NCBI GenBank assembly: GCA_023091735.1 | Contig: JALKBU010000430.1 | Span: 1-40,757, forward strand | DNA length: 40,757 nt | From: Trichomonas tenax | Taxonomy: Eukaryota; Parabasalia; Trichomonadida; Trichomonadidae | Direction of reading: 5' to 3' | Shown here: piece after piece, positions 27,130-37,206 of the stretch | Position numbering within the stretch: position 1 is the stretch's first letter | Layout: every line of letters begins with the position of its first letter | Program-made: the position numbers and the translations under genes | Notes under the pieces: generated by a model | Told to the model about the DNA's origin: nothing | The model's input: the letters and a program-made list of their open reading frames with translations, nothing else | Database searches by the model: none

Positions 27130-30100
27130 ATGTTCTTATTTATGTTTACTAGGCTCCTTTATGGGCTAAGCGTTTATTGCGTAGGCAATATTCCTGCTTC
27201 ATTAAGCTCCCTCAATATGACAGCTTATGAGGCCCAGCACATCGATAATACGCCTGGTAAAATATTCTTTGTGGAGGAATCGATGCTTTTAGATGAAATG
27301 GATCAGAACACTAAAGAGCATTGCTTGTTTGAAGAACAACGACCTTTCAAATATTTCGTTTTCTCAAATAACAGAGCAAATTCTCGAAATACTTTTAAAG
27401 TTGAGATCGAAAATCCTCAAGATAATCAGCTAATAACGCAACAGTTTTATTTGAATGGATTCGAGCCCGCTAAAAACGATCCATTTTACATTGTAACTGA
27501 AAGCGAAAAATATAATATTAATATTATTAACTTTAATCGCGAGAATCTTATCTTTCTTGAAAATCTAACACAAGTATATCACATCGTCGGCGATTTGAGC
27601 CAGGATGTTATTAAAAAACTTTGTCCTCGTCGCTCGATTGTCTCAAATCATTTCTTCTTAATTCCGAATTACATTTTGATGTCGTTAATATTCATAGCAA
27701 TCTTATATATTCAAAGATACGTCTACGAACGGGAAAAAGTTAAGCATTTCTGGGTCTTTAACAAAAATCATGATGCTATATTTGGAAAATCAATTGCTAA
27801 ACTTAGCAAAGAAATTCAGGACATTGTCATAGATGCCTTCACAAAGGCAGAAAAATCACAAAGTCGCGTTAATTACATTAAGAAAATCAAACGTCGTGAA
27901 CAAACATTTATTATTGTACGAATCGAGGCGAGAGTGCTCACTAGTGGGTTCATTCTCGTTTACATGTGGGAAGAACTTATACCGCAGAATGACGATGTTA
28001 AATTCTCTTGTGAACTTAAATCCGAATCCCATTTCTGCATTCAGCCACCGCAAATTTCATTCTCATCATTCCGCGATATCAATCCTTATCATATTAACTT
28101 TACATTGAATAATAATACGAAATGCCAAATTGATCTTTCAGCATCAGTCTTTGCACCATTCCAACCATATGGAAAGCTTGTGTCAATGTCTGTTATTGCA
28201 TTTAACGATCTCAGATTGATGATTAATCAAAATCCATTTAATGAATCAAACTTCCATCGAATTTCTTTAAACTGCAGCCGCATTATTGGTGCATTCCATA
28301 CATTCTTCTTTGATGATAACGATAATCTTATATTCCAATACACAATGCCAGGTCAAAAGAAATATACTGATGAAGAGCTCAAAGAAATACCAAAACGCGT
28401 TCCACAGGACTTCACGTCAGGCATCCAGTCAGATTTCCTCGCACCAGGCACACAATGCTTCATATCAAGAATTTCGAGCACTGCAATCAATGTTTTGGCT
28501 GTAATTGATATTGGAGACTTCGAAGATGATGGCATCTTTGCAAGTTTTGGCTTCTCATATTTCTGTCTTTGCTGCTTATTCTCATATCAATTATCTGTTT
28601 CCAAAGAAATGCAGCAACAATACGATCGTGCAAGCGATTTGTTATCAATGGCCAAAGATTATACTGTCATGGAGTTCGAAAACCAGAATATCGCTTATTC
28701 TCGAGCCACAAATCAAACAATCAACTCATCAAAACCGGAGCTCGGAAAAGCGGAAAGTCTTGTCACAGAACTCACGAAAGATAAAGTTATCGTCAATGAG
28801 AGGAAGGATCTCATGACAGCAATGAAGGACGGAGACTGCATATCCCAATACGTTGCTTATACAGACGATCATTCCAATGCATATATGATGAGTGCCATTC
28901 GCTTCATGGAAGATGACAATGTCGTAACAGTAATGAATTCCGAGCTTATCACAGATATTATCAACCACGAAGGCGTCCTTATGACGGCAGTTAGAAATGC
29001 TGAAGAAATGTACGACGAATTCAATGTCCATCAGTTCAAGATTGAAGGCGATAAGTTCATCCTCACAGACAATTCTCTTGAACTCGAAGTTGCCAAGTTC
29101 GGTTTACCAGCGGACTACTCACATACAGACTCCTTATCAGATTTCGTTATTCCATCGGATCAGCCTGTTTTCACTTCTCTCCTTGAAGGAAAGAGCGGCC
29201 TTCCAATCAGAATCAAGTGCGTGCAGTTTGGATACATCTGGTTCCTCATTTACTGCAATTCCACCGGCGGCTTCGTGTTCAATGTTAACAAATACATTTA
29301 TCCAAAGTGCAGATTGGAGCAGGTCAAGTGCGATATCGAGCCTCCGATTTATTTCTGGAGATTGGAAGAAGCAACAGATAAAGTTATCTCAGTCAATTTC
29401 AGGCCTACGATCTGGGAAGCAATCGGTGTCGATGGCAGCGATAAGAAGTTCAGCGACATCGTTGAATATCTCCATCCATCGATGAAAGGCATTATAGACA
29501 ACTTCTATGAGACCGCAAAGATCAAGTTCGAGAACGAAGTTCTTCTCAAGAAAGATGAAGACTATGAATGGTATCAACTCATTGCTGCTGCAAAAGATGA
29601 TGGAATTTATTGCACATTATCTCCAATGCAGCGTCTCAGAGAACTCAACACTGCCCTCAACGAAACACAGAAGCTTCACGACATTTTGTTGCTTGGCGGA
29701 AAAGTTGCATTGTGGAGATTCTCAGACAACAGAAATCCATTACCACCAATCCGTTCCATCACTCCACGTCACTCGAAGATGCTAAGAATGAACTGGTCCA
29801 CAGTCGACGAACAAGTTCACGAGGATTACAAGGAACAGTTCGCCAAGAAATTGCGTGCAGCAATCGATGACAGTGGATGGATCGAGTCTGATCTTCCAAT
29901 CATTTCAGATGGTGTTGAGACATGGGTATCAGTCCGTGGTCAAGGTGACTGCTTCGCTCGCCGCATCATCGGTGTCCTCATCGATATCACAGATAACAGA
30001 AGCGCATTCATGGAGCTTGAAGAGAAAGGCCAAGCAGCAGAAGCAGCCAACAGAGAAAAGACACAGTTCCTTGCAAACATGAGCCACGAAATCAGAACGC

Positions 30101-31527
30101 CAATGAACGGCATCTTCGGTATGCTTGATGTCCTTGCATATCAAGAGCTTAACCAGGAGCAGCACCTTCTCGTCGATTCCATCAGATCAAGTTCGTTCCA
30201 GTTGATGAGACTTCTCGATGATATGCTCAACTTATCAAAGATCGAACAAGGTGAGCTTGAGTCCACTCCTATAACTGTGAACCTCCTTAAGATTATTGAG
30301 CCAACAATGATTGCTAACTCTTCACGTGCGAGAATGTCCAAGATCTCATTCAACATCATTGTATCGAAGAATTTCCCAACACTCGTTTACGCTGATTCTC
30401 AGCTCATCATGCAGATCATCAACAACCTTCTTTCCAACGCCCTCAAGTTCACAAAGAAGGGCGGCGTTACATTGGGAATGAAGTGGGAGTCAACACCAAC
30501 ATCAGACAACGAATTCCTCATTGTCGAAGTCTCTGATACAGGTATCGGTATTAGCGAAGAACAGAAAAAGGTCATCTTCGAGCGTTTCATGCAAGCCGAG
30601 ACATCCACATCCAGATACTATGGTGGCACTGGACTTGGTCTTCCTCTCGTTCAAGAAATCACATGCTTCCTTGGTGGTACAGTTGATGTTCAATCAGCAC
30701 CAGGCGAAGGCTCAACATTCATCGTAAGAATCCCAATGCAGTCATTGATGCTTCCATTCTCTCCACCATTCTCAGACAAGTTACGCCGCCGTGTTCTTAT
30801 GCTCATCGATAGTACACAGCTTAAGAATTCACTCACAGACTGGCTTGAGTGTCATCACTATGATGTTGTTCACCTCGAAAAACCAGCAGACATTCAGGCC
30901 GAAGCAGCTGCTCAGCAGCCATTCCTTCTCTTTGTCGAAGGCAAGTCTTTCGACTGGCAGCAAGTTGTTAAGCTCGTCAGCTCACAGAAGAAACCATTCC
31001 CAGTCTGCTCATTCTGTGATCCAGGTGAGAGCTCTCCGTTCAAGTACGCTCTTGTCAAGCCGGTCATCCCAACACACGTCCTTCACATGCTCAACTCCCT
31101 TCGCTACAACAAGCACGACATTGTCAACACAAACCTCATTGTTGGCAGAGAAGAGTCCAGCAGAAAGATTCTTGTTGTGGAAGATAACAAACAGAACCAG
31201 TTCGTTATGCAGAAGATCCTCGAGAAGCTTAACTGCGACTATGTTATAGCAAACAACGGCCAAGAGGCTATTCAACAGCTCGGCCAAGACAACTTCGATC
31301 TCGTCTTCATGGATTGCCAGATGCCAGTCCTCAATGGTATCGATGCAACAAAGATCATCAGAAGATCAGGCAAACATTACTCAACAGTTGCCATCGTCGC
31401 TCTCACTGCCAGTGCTGTCGAAGGTGATGAGTTGACATGCAGAGAAGCCGGTATGGATGGATATCTTGCTAAGCCAGTCAGAATGCAGCAAATCATGGAT
31501 ATCTTGAAGAAATTCCCACCGCATTAA
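27130..31527 (+). CDS. Hybrid sensor histidine kinase with PAS-like domains and two receiver domains, one degenerate
   Basis: A 1465-residue membrane sensor starting at ATG 27130. An N-terminal signal segment (1-20) is followed by an outside domain to about 174 and one membrane helix at about 175-195. The cytoplasmic part starts with several PAS-like regions; the clearest are near 205-290, 736-850 and 855-955. HisKA has SHEIRTPMNG with phosphorylatable H986. The ATPase domain has the N-box NNLLSNALKF (from N1098), DTGIGI (from 1136) and GGTGLGL (from 1165). Residues about 1215-1327 look like a receiver that lost its acidic residues but kept the KP end (K1310). The final receiver has ED (1351-1352), phospho-acceptor D1395 in MDCQMP and K1448. 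It should autophosphorylate on His and pass phosphate to D1395; no HPt protein is seen nearby. Confidence 0.95.
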   Translation: MFLFMFTRLLYGLSVYCVGNIPASLSSLNMTAYEAQHIDNTPGKIFFVEESMLLDEMDQNTKEHCLFEEQRPFKYFVFSNNRANSRNTFKVEIENPQDNQLITQQFYLNGFEPAKNDPFYIVTESEKYNINIINFNRENLIFLENLTQVYHIVGDLSQDVIKKLCPRRSIVSNHFFLIPNYILMSLIFIAILYIQRYVYEREKVKHFWVFNKNHDAIFGKSIAKLSKEIQDIVIDAFTKAEKSQSRVNYIKKIKRREQTFIIVRIEARVLTSGFILVYMWEELIPQNDDVKFSCELKSESHFCIQPPQISFSSFRDINPYHINFTLNNNTKCQIDLSASVFAPFQPYGKLVSMSVIAFNDLRLMINQNPFNESNFHRISLNCSRIIGAFHTFFFDDNDNLIFQYTMPGQKKYTDEELKEIPKRVPQDFTSGIQSDFLAPGTQCFISRISSTAINVLAVIDIGDFEDDGIFASFGFSYFCLCCLFSYQLSVSKEMQQQYDRASDLLSMAKDYTVMEFENQNIAYSRATNQTINSSKPELGKAESLVTELTKDKVIVNERKDLMTAMKDGDCISQYVAYTDDHSNAYMMSAIRFMEDDNVVTVMNSELITDIINHEGVLMTAVRNAEEMYDEFNVHQFKIEGDKFILTDNSLELEVAKFGLPADYSHTDSLSDFVIPSDQPVFTSLLEGKSGLPIRIKCVQFGYIWFLIYCNSTGGFVFNVNKYIYPKCRLEQVKCDIEPPIYFWRLEEATDKVISVNFRPTIWEAIGVDGSDKKFSDIVEYLHPSMKGIIDNFYETAKIKFENEVLLKKDEDYEWYQLIAAAKDDGIYCTLSPMQRLRELNTALNETQKLHDILLLGGKVALWRFSDNRNPLPPIRSITPRHSKMLRMNWSTVDEQVHEDYKEQFAKKLRAAIDDSGWIESDLPIISDGVETWVSVRGQGDCFARRIIGVLIDITDNRSAFMELEEKGQAAEAANREKTQFLANMSHEIRTPMNGIFGMLDVLAYQELNQEQHLLVDSIRSSSFQLMRLLDDMLNLSKIEQGELESTPITVNLLKIIEPTMIANSSRARMSKISFNIIVSKNFPTLVYADSQLIMQIINNLLSNALKFTKKGGVTLGMKWESTPTSDNEFLIVEVSDTGIGISEEQKKVIFERFMQAETSTSRYYGGTGLGLPLVQEITCFLGGTVDVQSAPGEGSTFIVRIPMQSLMLPFSPPFSDKLRRRVLMLIDSTQLKNSLTDWLECHHYDVVHLEKPADIQAEAAAQQPFLLFVEGKSFDWQQVVKLVSSQKKPFPVCSFCDPGESSPFKYALVKPVIPTHVLHMLNSLRYNKHDIVNTNLIVGREESSRKILVVEDNKQNQFVMQKILEKLNCDYVIANNGQEAIQQLGQDNFDLVFMDCQMPVLNGIDATKIIRRSGKHYSTVAIVALTASAVEGDELTCREAGMDGYLAKPVRMQQIMDILKKFPPH

Positions 31528-31866
31528 TTTGTTTCTATTTTTTTTCTCTTTTTTTGTTTTATTGTTTATTTTTATGACCATTCTTTTATATTTAGTTTAC
31601 TATTAAAATCATATAGTTTCGTAACATATCTATTGTTTCATTATTTTATAATCTCAATTGATCAAATTAAATTCTTAAAAAACGTATTAAGCGCCTCAAT
31701 ATGAATATATGCAATACAATATATAGTGTAAAGATTACAATTGCAGAGAAATATATTCTAATTTTAGTTCAATTGCTTAGATAATCGATTCTTGGTTTAG
31801 TTTTACATAACAAAAATATTTTACATGTCAAAATTCCGAGGAACTTCATTTTGACATAAAAAGTGA
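31528..31866. promoter_or_regulatory. Promoter region of the second karyopherin gene
   Basis: After AT-rich 3' flank of the histidine kinase gene come TTTTACATAACAAAAAT (31801), TTTTACATGTCAAAATT (31819) and a reversed copy TTTTGACATAAA (31849), then AAAAGTGA just before the ATG. Confidence 0.55.
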
Positions 31867-34539
31867 ATGGAAGCGTGGATTAATTTGTTTTCTGGAATTT
31901 CAAGCGATTCACAGGAAATCCAGAAGCAGTGCTGCTCTGCGCTCGAGACAATGATGCTTGAAATGGACAAAGATATGCTTAAATCCGCTACAATTGTTTT
32001 ATCTTCAACTGGAATTCCTTATAACATCAGACACGCAGCAGCAATCATCATTGGAAGGACACTTAATACGCGTGACAAAGAATTCTTTAGGAAAAATCTT
32101 TTAACTTGGTGGAACAAACCTGAAAATACCGAAATTGTTGAAGCTATCAGAGAAATAGCAATGGAAACTATAAAACAAGATACAGAAATGCTGAGAAATG
32201 ATTGTTTGTTCATCATGGCACTAATATTCCAAATTGAATGTGAACGTTTTCTCCCAATTCTCAACACATTTTATCAAGAGCTCAATGATATCCCAAAAAT
32301 TACTGTTCTTGTGACTTTTATGACACATATTATTAATTTAACTTTTTATCAAATATACATTTCAAAAATTCCAGCGTACAAACAATATGTTCTTAATTTA
32401 GTTGAAGTGCTTTGCGCAATATTGGGTGCTGCAGCAGAAAGTTTGGATGATAACCAGCTTAGAATCAATGCCGCAGAACTTATATTGCTAATTATCGAAA
32501 AAGAACAGAAAACAATTTATCATCCAGATATCGTGAATAACATTCTTCGTGCATTGCCAGGATCATTCCCCATTCCATCCATAGACCTCTTCAAAAGACT
32601 TACACAAATATTATCGGATTTATGCATCGCTTATTATATGGATTGTGAACACTTTATTAATATAATTTGGGAGTATACAACAAATGGATTCAGTTGTCCA
32701 GATGCAGAATATATTGTCAGTTGTATTGATGTATGGAATACAATTGCAAAATTCGAGCTTCATAAATGCCAATTAAATTACGCAAACAAAGATAAAATCC
32801 TTTTTGTTTCAATCAATTATTATGATCAACTTGTTTCATTTTTAGTTAACAACTTGACATATGGCTTTGAGGATACAAGATCACAGCTATATTTGTCTTC
32901 ATTCTCTCTTTTAGAATATATGTTCCGGTTATCAGTAATAACTAATGGAATGGAAATATTCCATCATAATCTTAAAATTTTAGAGGAAATTCACAATGGC
33001 ATTGCAGCCAGCCAAGAACAAATAGATATATTTGTTGACATACATATCATTGGCGTGATAGCATGCCCCGCTGATCTTAATAAGAGAATTATAGCTTTAG
33101 GTGATTTCGTTTGCCGTAATGGAATGTTTAACAAAGTAATCGATGTTTTTCGCGAATGCGATTCATTATTGCTTAAGCAAGCCGCTGCATGGTCACTTTC
33201 TAGAATATTAAGTAACATGAGTATCATGTATAAGCAGGAGTTTGGTAATATTGCTGAATTCGTAGATAGTATAATAGATATTATAGAATATCACTTTGAT
33301 AACGCAAACATCGGATTATTAACTTATATGGCAGAATTGATATTTGCTCTCACGAAAGCATTCGCTCTAGAAAAAGCACATTATGAAAAAATAAGAGAGA
33401 GATTCTTTCGTATCTATCAACGATATAATGTTGCATTCGTAGCTTCAGATTTCGGTGTTAATATTCTCAACAAAGTTTCAAGTGCGGTAGATAACATTCT
33501 CAAGTTAACTAAGCATGCTTTCGATATAAACAGTAGATCACTAATTGAAATGATTAATGAGGCATATCAGCAATCAAATATCAGAATTGCATATGTTCAA
33601 AAGAACTTGCTTGAAAACATCAAAATAGTTTATCAATATTCAAATTACATGGCCAATGTCAATAAGGAAATCCTAAGTGAGACACATGAAATTATAAGGC
33701 ACGGGTTGGTTCAGCACGATACTATAACATTTCCAGAGGCAATTATTGCTTTTGCTTACTTCGTAGTTAAAGTGGAGTATCCGCAGGAACTTGTTGACGA
33801 ATTCTACCAGTACGTTGTCGATGGAGTTTCAAGCTTTGATTGTAACGTTATCATGTATTGCGCTAATGCAGTTTCTATTTTATTCAAGAAGTCAGAGTAC
33901 AAAAATCTTAAAGCAATGGCTCCTTATTTTGGTGCATTATTGAATTGCTTTAATGAAGCCCTGAAGCAGGTCAATCCATCAATATCTCATCCTTCAGTTT
34001 GCTACGCAATTCATGCCATGAGTGATATTCTTCTTCAAGCTTACAATCATAATATGAAACTCGTCACGATCGAAATGGTGGATATAATCAATAACTCTAG
34101 AGAGATGTTTAATGATGTTATCTGCAACTTTATGCCAATCGAAATAATCCAGAATGATGTTGATAACGATCAATACGTTCAGAAACACATTTCCACAATG
34201 TTTAATGCAATGGCTACTTTTATGACGCTTTACCTTCAAGATGATGGTCCCAATCAAAAGGCATACCTCAGGAGAGTTGTTCATGTATATGCGAGATCAC
34301 TTAATGATGTAGAAAAAGTCAATAAATCAACAATCGAAGAAGTCTTCAGTTCAGTTAAAATTATGTATGATTTATTGATCCCTACTCACAGAACTTATTT
34401 GGCACACACAGCCCTTGTTAACATCTACAACAAAGCAGATATGAACTACGGATGCCAGAAGCAGAAAGAAGAATTATTCCTAAAACTTGGAATTGAATAT
34501 ACAAATAATTCAACACCTATATTCTTACCAAACAGTTGA
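31867..34539 (+). CDS. Karyopherin-like HEAT-repeat protein
   Basis: An 890-residue all-helical protein from ATG 31867. The N-terminus has the importin-beta pattern: a first helix pair (SDSQEIQKQCCSALETMML) and then YNIRHAAAIIIGRTL, where importins have the RQLAAIYLKN-type segment. The remainder is HEAT-like helical pairs throughout, with no membrane segment. It is about the same size as the karyopherin at 17612-20236 and has the same type of N-terminus, but the two are clearly divergent, so they are probably different transport receptors and not a recent duplication. Cargo and direction of transport are not visible. Confidence 0.7.
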   Translation: MEAWINLFSGISSDSQEIQKQCCSALETMMLEMDKDMLKSATIVLSSTGIPYNIRHAAAIIIGRTLNTRDKEFFRKNLLTWWNKPENTEIVEAIREIAMETIKQDTEMLRNDCLFIMALIFQIECERFLPILNTFYQELNDIPKITVLVTFMTHIINLTFYQIYISKIPAYKQYVLNLVEVLCAILGAAAESLDDNQLRINAAELILLIIEKEQKTIYHPDIVNNILRALPGSFPIPSIDLFKRLTQILSDLCIAYYMDCEHFINIIWEYTTNGFSCPDAEYIVSCIDVWNTIAKFELHKCQLNYANKDKILFVSINYYDQLVSFLVNNLTYGFEDTRSQLYLSSFSLLEYMFRLSVITNGMEIFHHNLKILEEIHNGIAASQEQIDIFVDIHIIGVIACPADLNKRIIALGDFVCRNGMFNKVIDVFRECDSLLLKQAAAWSLSRILSNMSIMYKQEFGNIAEFVDSIIDIIEYHFDNANIGLLTYMAELIFALTKAFALEKAHYEKIRERFFRIYQRYNVAFVASDFGVNILNKVSSAVDNILKLTKHAFDINSRSLIEMINEAYQQSNIRIAYVQKNLLENIKIVYQYSNYMANVNKEILSETHEIIRHGLVQHDTITFPEAIIAFAYFVVKVEYPQELVDEFYQYVVDGVSSFDCNVIMYCANAVSILFKKSEYKNLKAMAPYFGALLNCFNEALKQVNPSISHPSVCYAIHAMSDILLQAYNHNMKLVTIEMVDIINNSREMFNDVICNFMPIEIIQNDVDNDQYVQKHISTMFNAMATFMTLYLQDDGPNQKAYLRRVVHVYARSLNDVEKVNKSTIEEVFSSVKIMYDLLIPTHRTYLAHTALVNIYNKADMNYGCQKQKEELFLKLGIEYTNNSTPIFLPNS

Positions 34540-36228
34540 AAGAAACATTATGCAGTCCATCACGTGAACTTAAATCTAAGAACTAATGTTATATAAAAGT
34601 ACGAAAACTCTTAACCTTATTTTACCACGGAAATTTCATTCAGTAAAGTTCTTACAGCAAGTTATTAGATTTAATTATTCTGCATCATATTACTCTACAA
34701 TACATCTAATAGTTATTGGGTAAGCAAAATTGTATAAAATGCCAATATAATAAAGTTTAATTTGATATTAAAAATCGACTAAGTTGTTTATGCCTCATAA
34801 TGATAGGATAAGCTTCTTATACAAAAATATTGATATTCATCACCAAAAACATATACATAATTTTTCAATAAGTTCAAAAAGATATTGGCACATACGATTT
34901 GCTAATGGTTTAAGTATAATGCTAGCGCCCGTTATTAAGTAAATATATCTAAATGTGACTACAAGAAAACTGTTACAACTTGAGTTTTGAATCTCGAGAT
35001 ATATTATAGTACCTCGTTATTTTTCATACCGGCAATGATAGTTTATACTGCTGTGAGTATATTGAACTATAAATATTTACATCTGGCCGTTTCTGATTTT
35101 TTCCAAAATTTTGAAAGTTAGATTAGTGAGGATTTAAACACATAACTGGCATTTTCGTTCATTCTTATTTGCAGATAACTGATTTTTACTAAGACAGCAA
35201 GACGCAAACAGTCGAAACGCATGCATTTATCTTTTTTGGCAATTAGTTTGTAAATATATTACATGTCAGATTTCAACATTGCATCAAGACTCTGCAAAAA
35301 GACAACCTAGTTTAGACGTTGAGAAATGAAATGCCTTTTTGGGTTCTTTTTAAGATTTCTCAATAAAAAATTGATTTTGACCGAGTATGGTGAGTTTTTG
35401 CTTGTTTTGTGCAGAACTTCGATCTAATTTATCACGAACAAACCATAGGCGACGCTTCTAATGAGCTCGAAACACATGAAGATTCAGAAAAAGTAATTAT
35501 AGAGAGTTGATAAAGAATATTCTTCAATAATTGGTTTCTAATAACAAAATTGTTCGGCACTAATCATCATAAATATGTAGCATTACGTTCAAAAAGAACA
35601 GAAAGTAATTCATGAAAATCATATTCAATATCGGCAATCCTTATTGATTTTTGTATGGTTTTGATTTCCAATATATAGTATATTATGGATATTGTAATAA
35701 ATGGATGCTTAATTGTTTTAATATATCTCAATTTTTTTTGTTTTAATGGTTTTTTAAATATAAAAAGGAAAAATTAAACATATCTGGAATCGAACCTTCG
35801 ATTTACTGGTGAGCTGACATAACTTAATTATTAGACTCACAATGTAAAGTTGCTCAAAAATCGGGTGTTTAATCTTCCTCCCAAATTCCCCACTTTTTTT
35901 GTTCGCACAAGTAATTGACATAGGAGTACTTTTTTCATCTTCAAACCGAGAGAAGTATACAACACGATTATTATACTAGGTTGCAATATATTAACCTGCG
36001 GGCCTCGTCGTATCCAATTTCAAGGAAATTGAAATTTTTCAATTTTTTTTAATTTATTTTTATCCTATTCAAAAAATCAAAAATTGTAACTCAATATACA
36101 ACAGTTTTTTTCCTTAGCTGCCCTCACACTAACATCACATCTACCTATGTAGTCTACTGCTTGAATAAAGAAAAAATCCTATGTGCGGATTCGAGTTTCT
36201 GTACCTTTTGTTATATAACAAAAATCGA
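34540..36228. other. 1.7 kb AT-rich gene-poor region
   Basis: No supported gene. A single motif copy TTACATGTCAGATTTC at 35259 has no gene after it. A degenerate tRNA-like sequence is at about 35775-35845 on the minus strand. The palindrome TTTTGTTATATAACAAAA at 36206-36223 lies just outside the recombinase element. Confidence 0.5.
35775..35845 (-). pseudogene. Degenerate tRNA-like sequence
   Basis: On the minus strand a perfect B-box GGTTCGATTCC (35786-35796) is preceded, at roughly tRNA spacing, by a D-arm-like GTGAGTCTAATAATTAAG. T-rich sequence follows. The acceptor ends and the anticodon stem do not pair, so it is not a working tRNA as written. It shares GGTTCGATTCCAG with the tRNA-like stretch at 15067. 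Confidence 0.35.
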
Positions 36229-37082
36229 AATTCTTGTTAATTCAATTTTGAATTGAAACGGCTACCTTTTTAGATTTATTTTTCGACAACTTTTTCTCAC
36301 AAAATTCAAAAGGATTTTTTTAAAAAGCAAAGTTTATATTATTGGTGTGATCTTTTGAGCTGCTTCTCGCATATTTACACCCGTGTAGTGAGTATATACA
36401 TTCGATTTCCAACGACCCATAGATTTAATGGTGTGATCTGGCACTCCAATAAGTGCCGCCTCATGAGGCCCCTTTTCTGAAACTATGTGTCGAATATCCA
36501 GAATCTTTGAACAAGGTATTAAAAGCAGATTTAATCCTTGATCAATATGTTGTTATTGCTTTTGGAAAAATTTTGGACGTTTTGCAAACATTTGGAAGAG
36601 ATTTCAAATATTGAAGTCTGCGATCAAGCCAAAGATAGGATGAATAATTAGTGTTAGATCTTTCGATTAATACAGGAATGCCTTTGGAAGTCTGATCTGT
36701 TTTAGATCTTTTAACAGATAAGGTTAAAATCCCTTCAGTAGTAGAAATATCATCGAAAATCAAAACTATGGCTTCTGATATTCTTAGAAAGCCATAATAT
36801 AAAACAGACATCGTTTCAACATCACTCTGTAAAAGATCATTAAAGTCCATAAAAAAAATTGAAAAATTGAATTGCTTGAACATTAAAATAAAAAATACCA
36901 CGTAAATATAGATCATCATTACATATATGATTTAAAATCCATTTAAAAATGTATATTTTTTCATTTTATAAATTTCTCAATTGCAAAAACAATTGAGAAA
37001 TTTCCTTTTGAATTTTGTGAGAAAAAGTTTTACGAAAAATAAATCTAAAGGTAGCCTTATTCAAAATTGAATCACAAGAATT
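36229..37082. mobile_element. Tyrosine-recombinase element with terminal inverted repeats
   Basis: Bases 36229-36314 match the reverse complement of 37003-37082 with a few small gaps; the longest identical blocks are ACTTTTTCTCACAAAATTC and AGATTTATTTTTCG. Between them lies only a broken tyrosine-recombinase gene and a perfect 14-base-stem hairpin (36970-36983 with 36990-37003, loop CAAAAA) abutting the right repeat. The unit is 854 bases. The right end is about 125 bases from the Rab start codon. No clear target-site duplication is seen. Tyrosine recombinases of eukaryotic mobile DNA are known in Cryptons and DIRS-like elements; which class this is cannot be decided here. Confidence 0.75.
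36334..36919 (-). pseudogene. Broken tyrosine recombinase (integrase catalytic domain)
   Basis: The catalytic half of a tyrosine recombinase. From an ATG at 36919, the frame includes YYGFLRISEAI with the first catalytic arginine (R46) and VKRSKTDQ with the beta-hairpin lysine, then reaches an in-frame TGA at 36542-36544. The same frame continues beyond it with THSFRKGAS (the H-x-x-R box) to another TGA near 36461, and the family sequence resumes in a shifted frame with GVPDHTIKSMGRWKS and YTHY (the W and catalytic Tyr positions), ending at 36334. So all five active-site positions can be found but one nonsense codon and one frameshift break the gene. The N-terminal DNA-binding half is missing. 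Confidence 0.82.
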
Positions 37083-37206
37083 GCAATTCGGGCGTCACTT
37101 TTGTCGAATAATGCGAAATTTAAGCAAAGACTTTTCTAATTACCATATTTATGTATGTTGTCGTATAGTAAATATAAATCTGTGTTACAATTTGATTTTA
37201 GTGGTG

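Noticed and set aside
37151..37206. Possible intron upstream of the Rab start (GTATGT near 37153 and TTTAG near 37196)
   Set aside because: The branch-point plus 3' splice pattern ACTAACACACAG expected in trichomonads is absent and the Rab frame needs no upstream exon.
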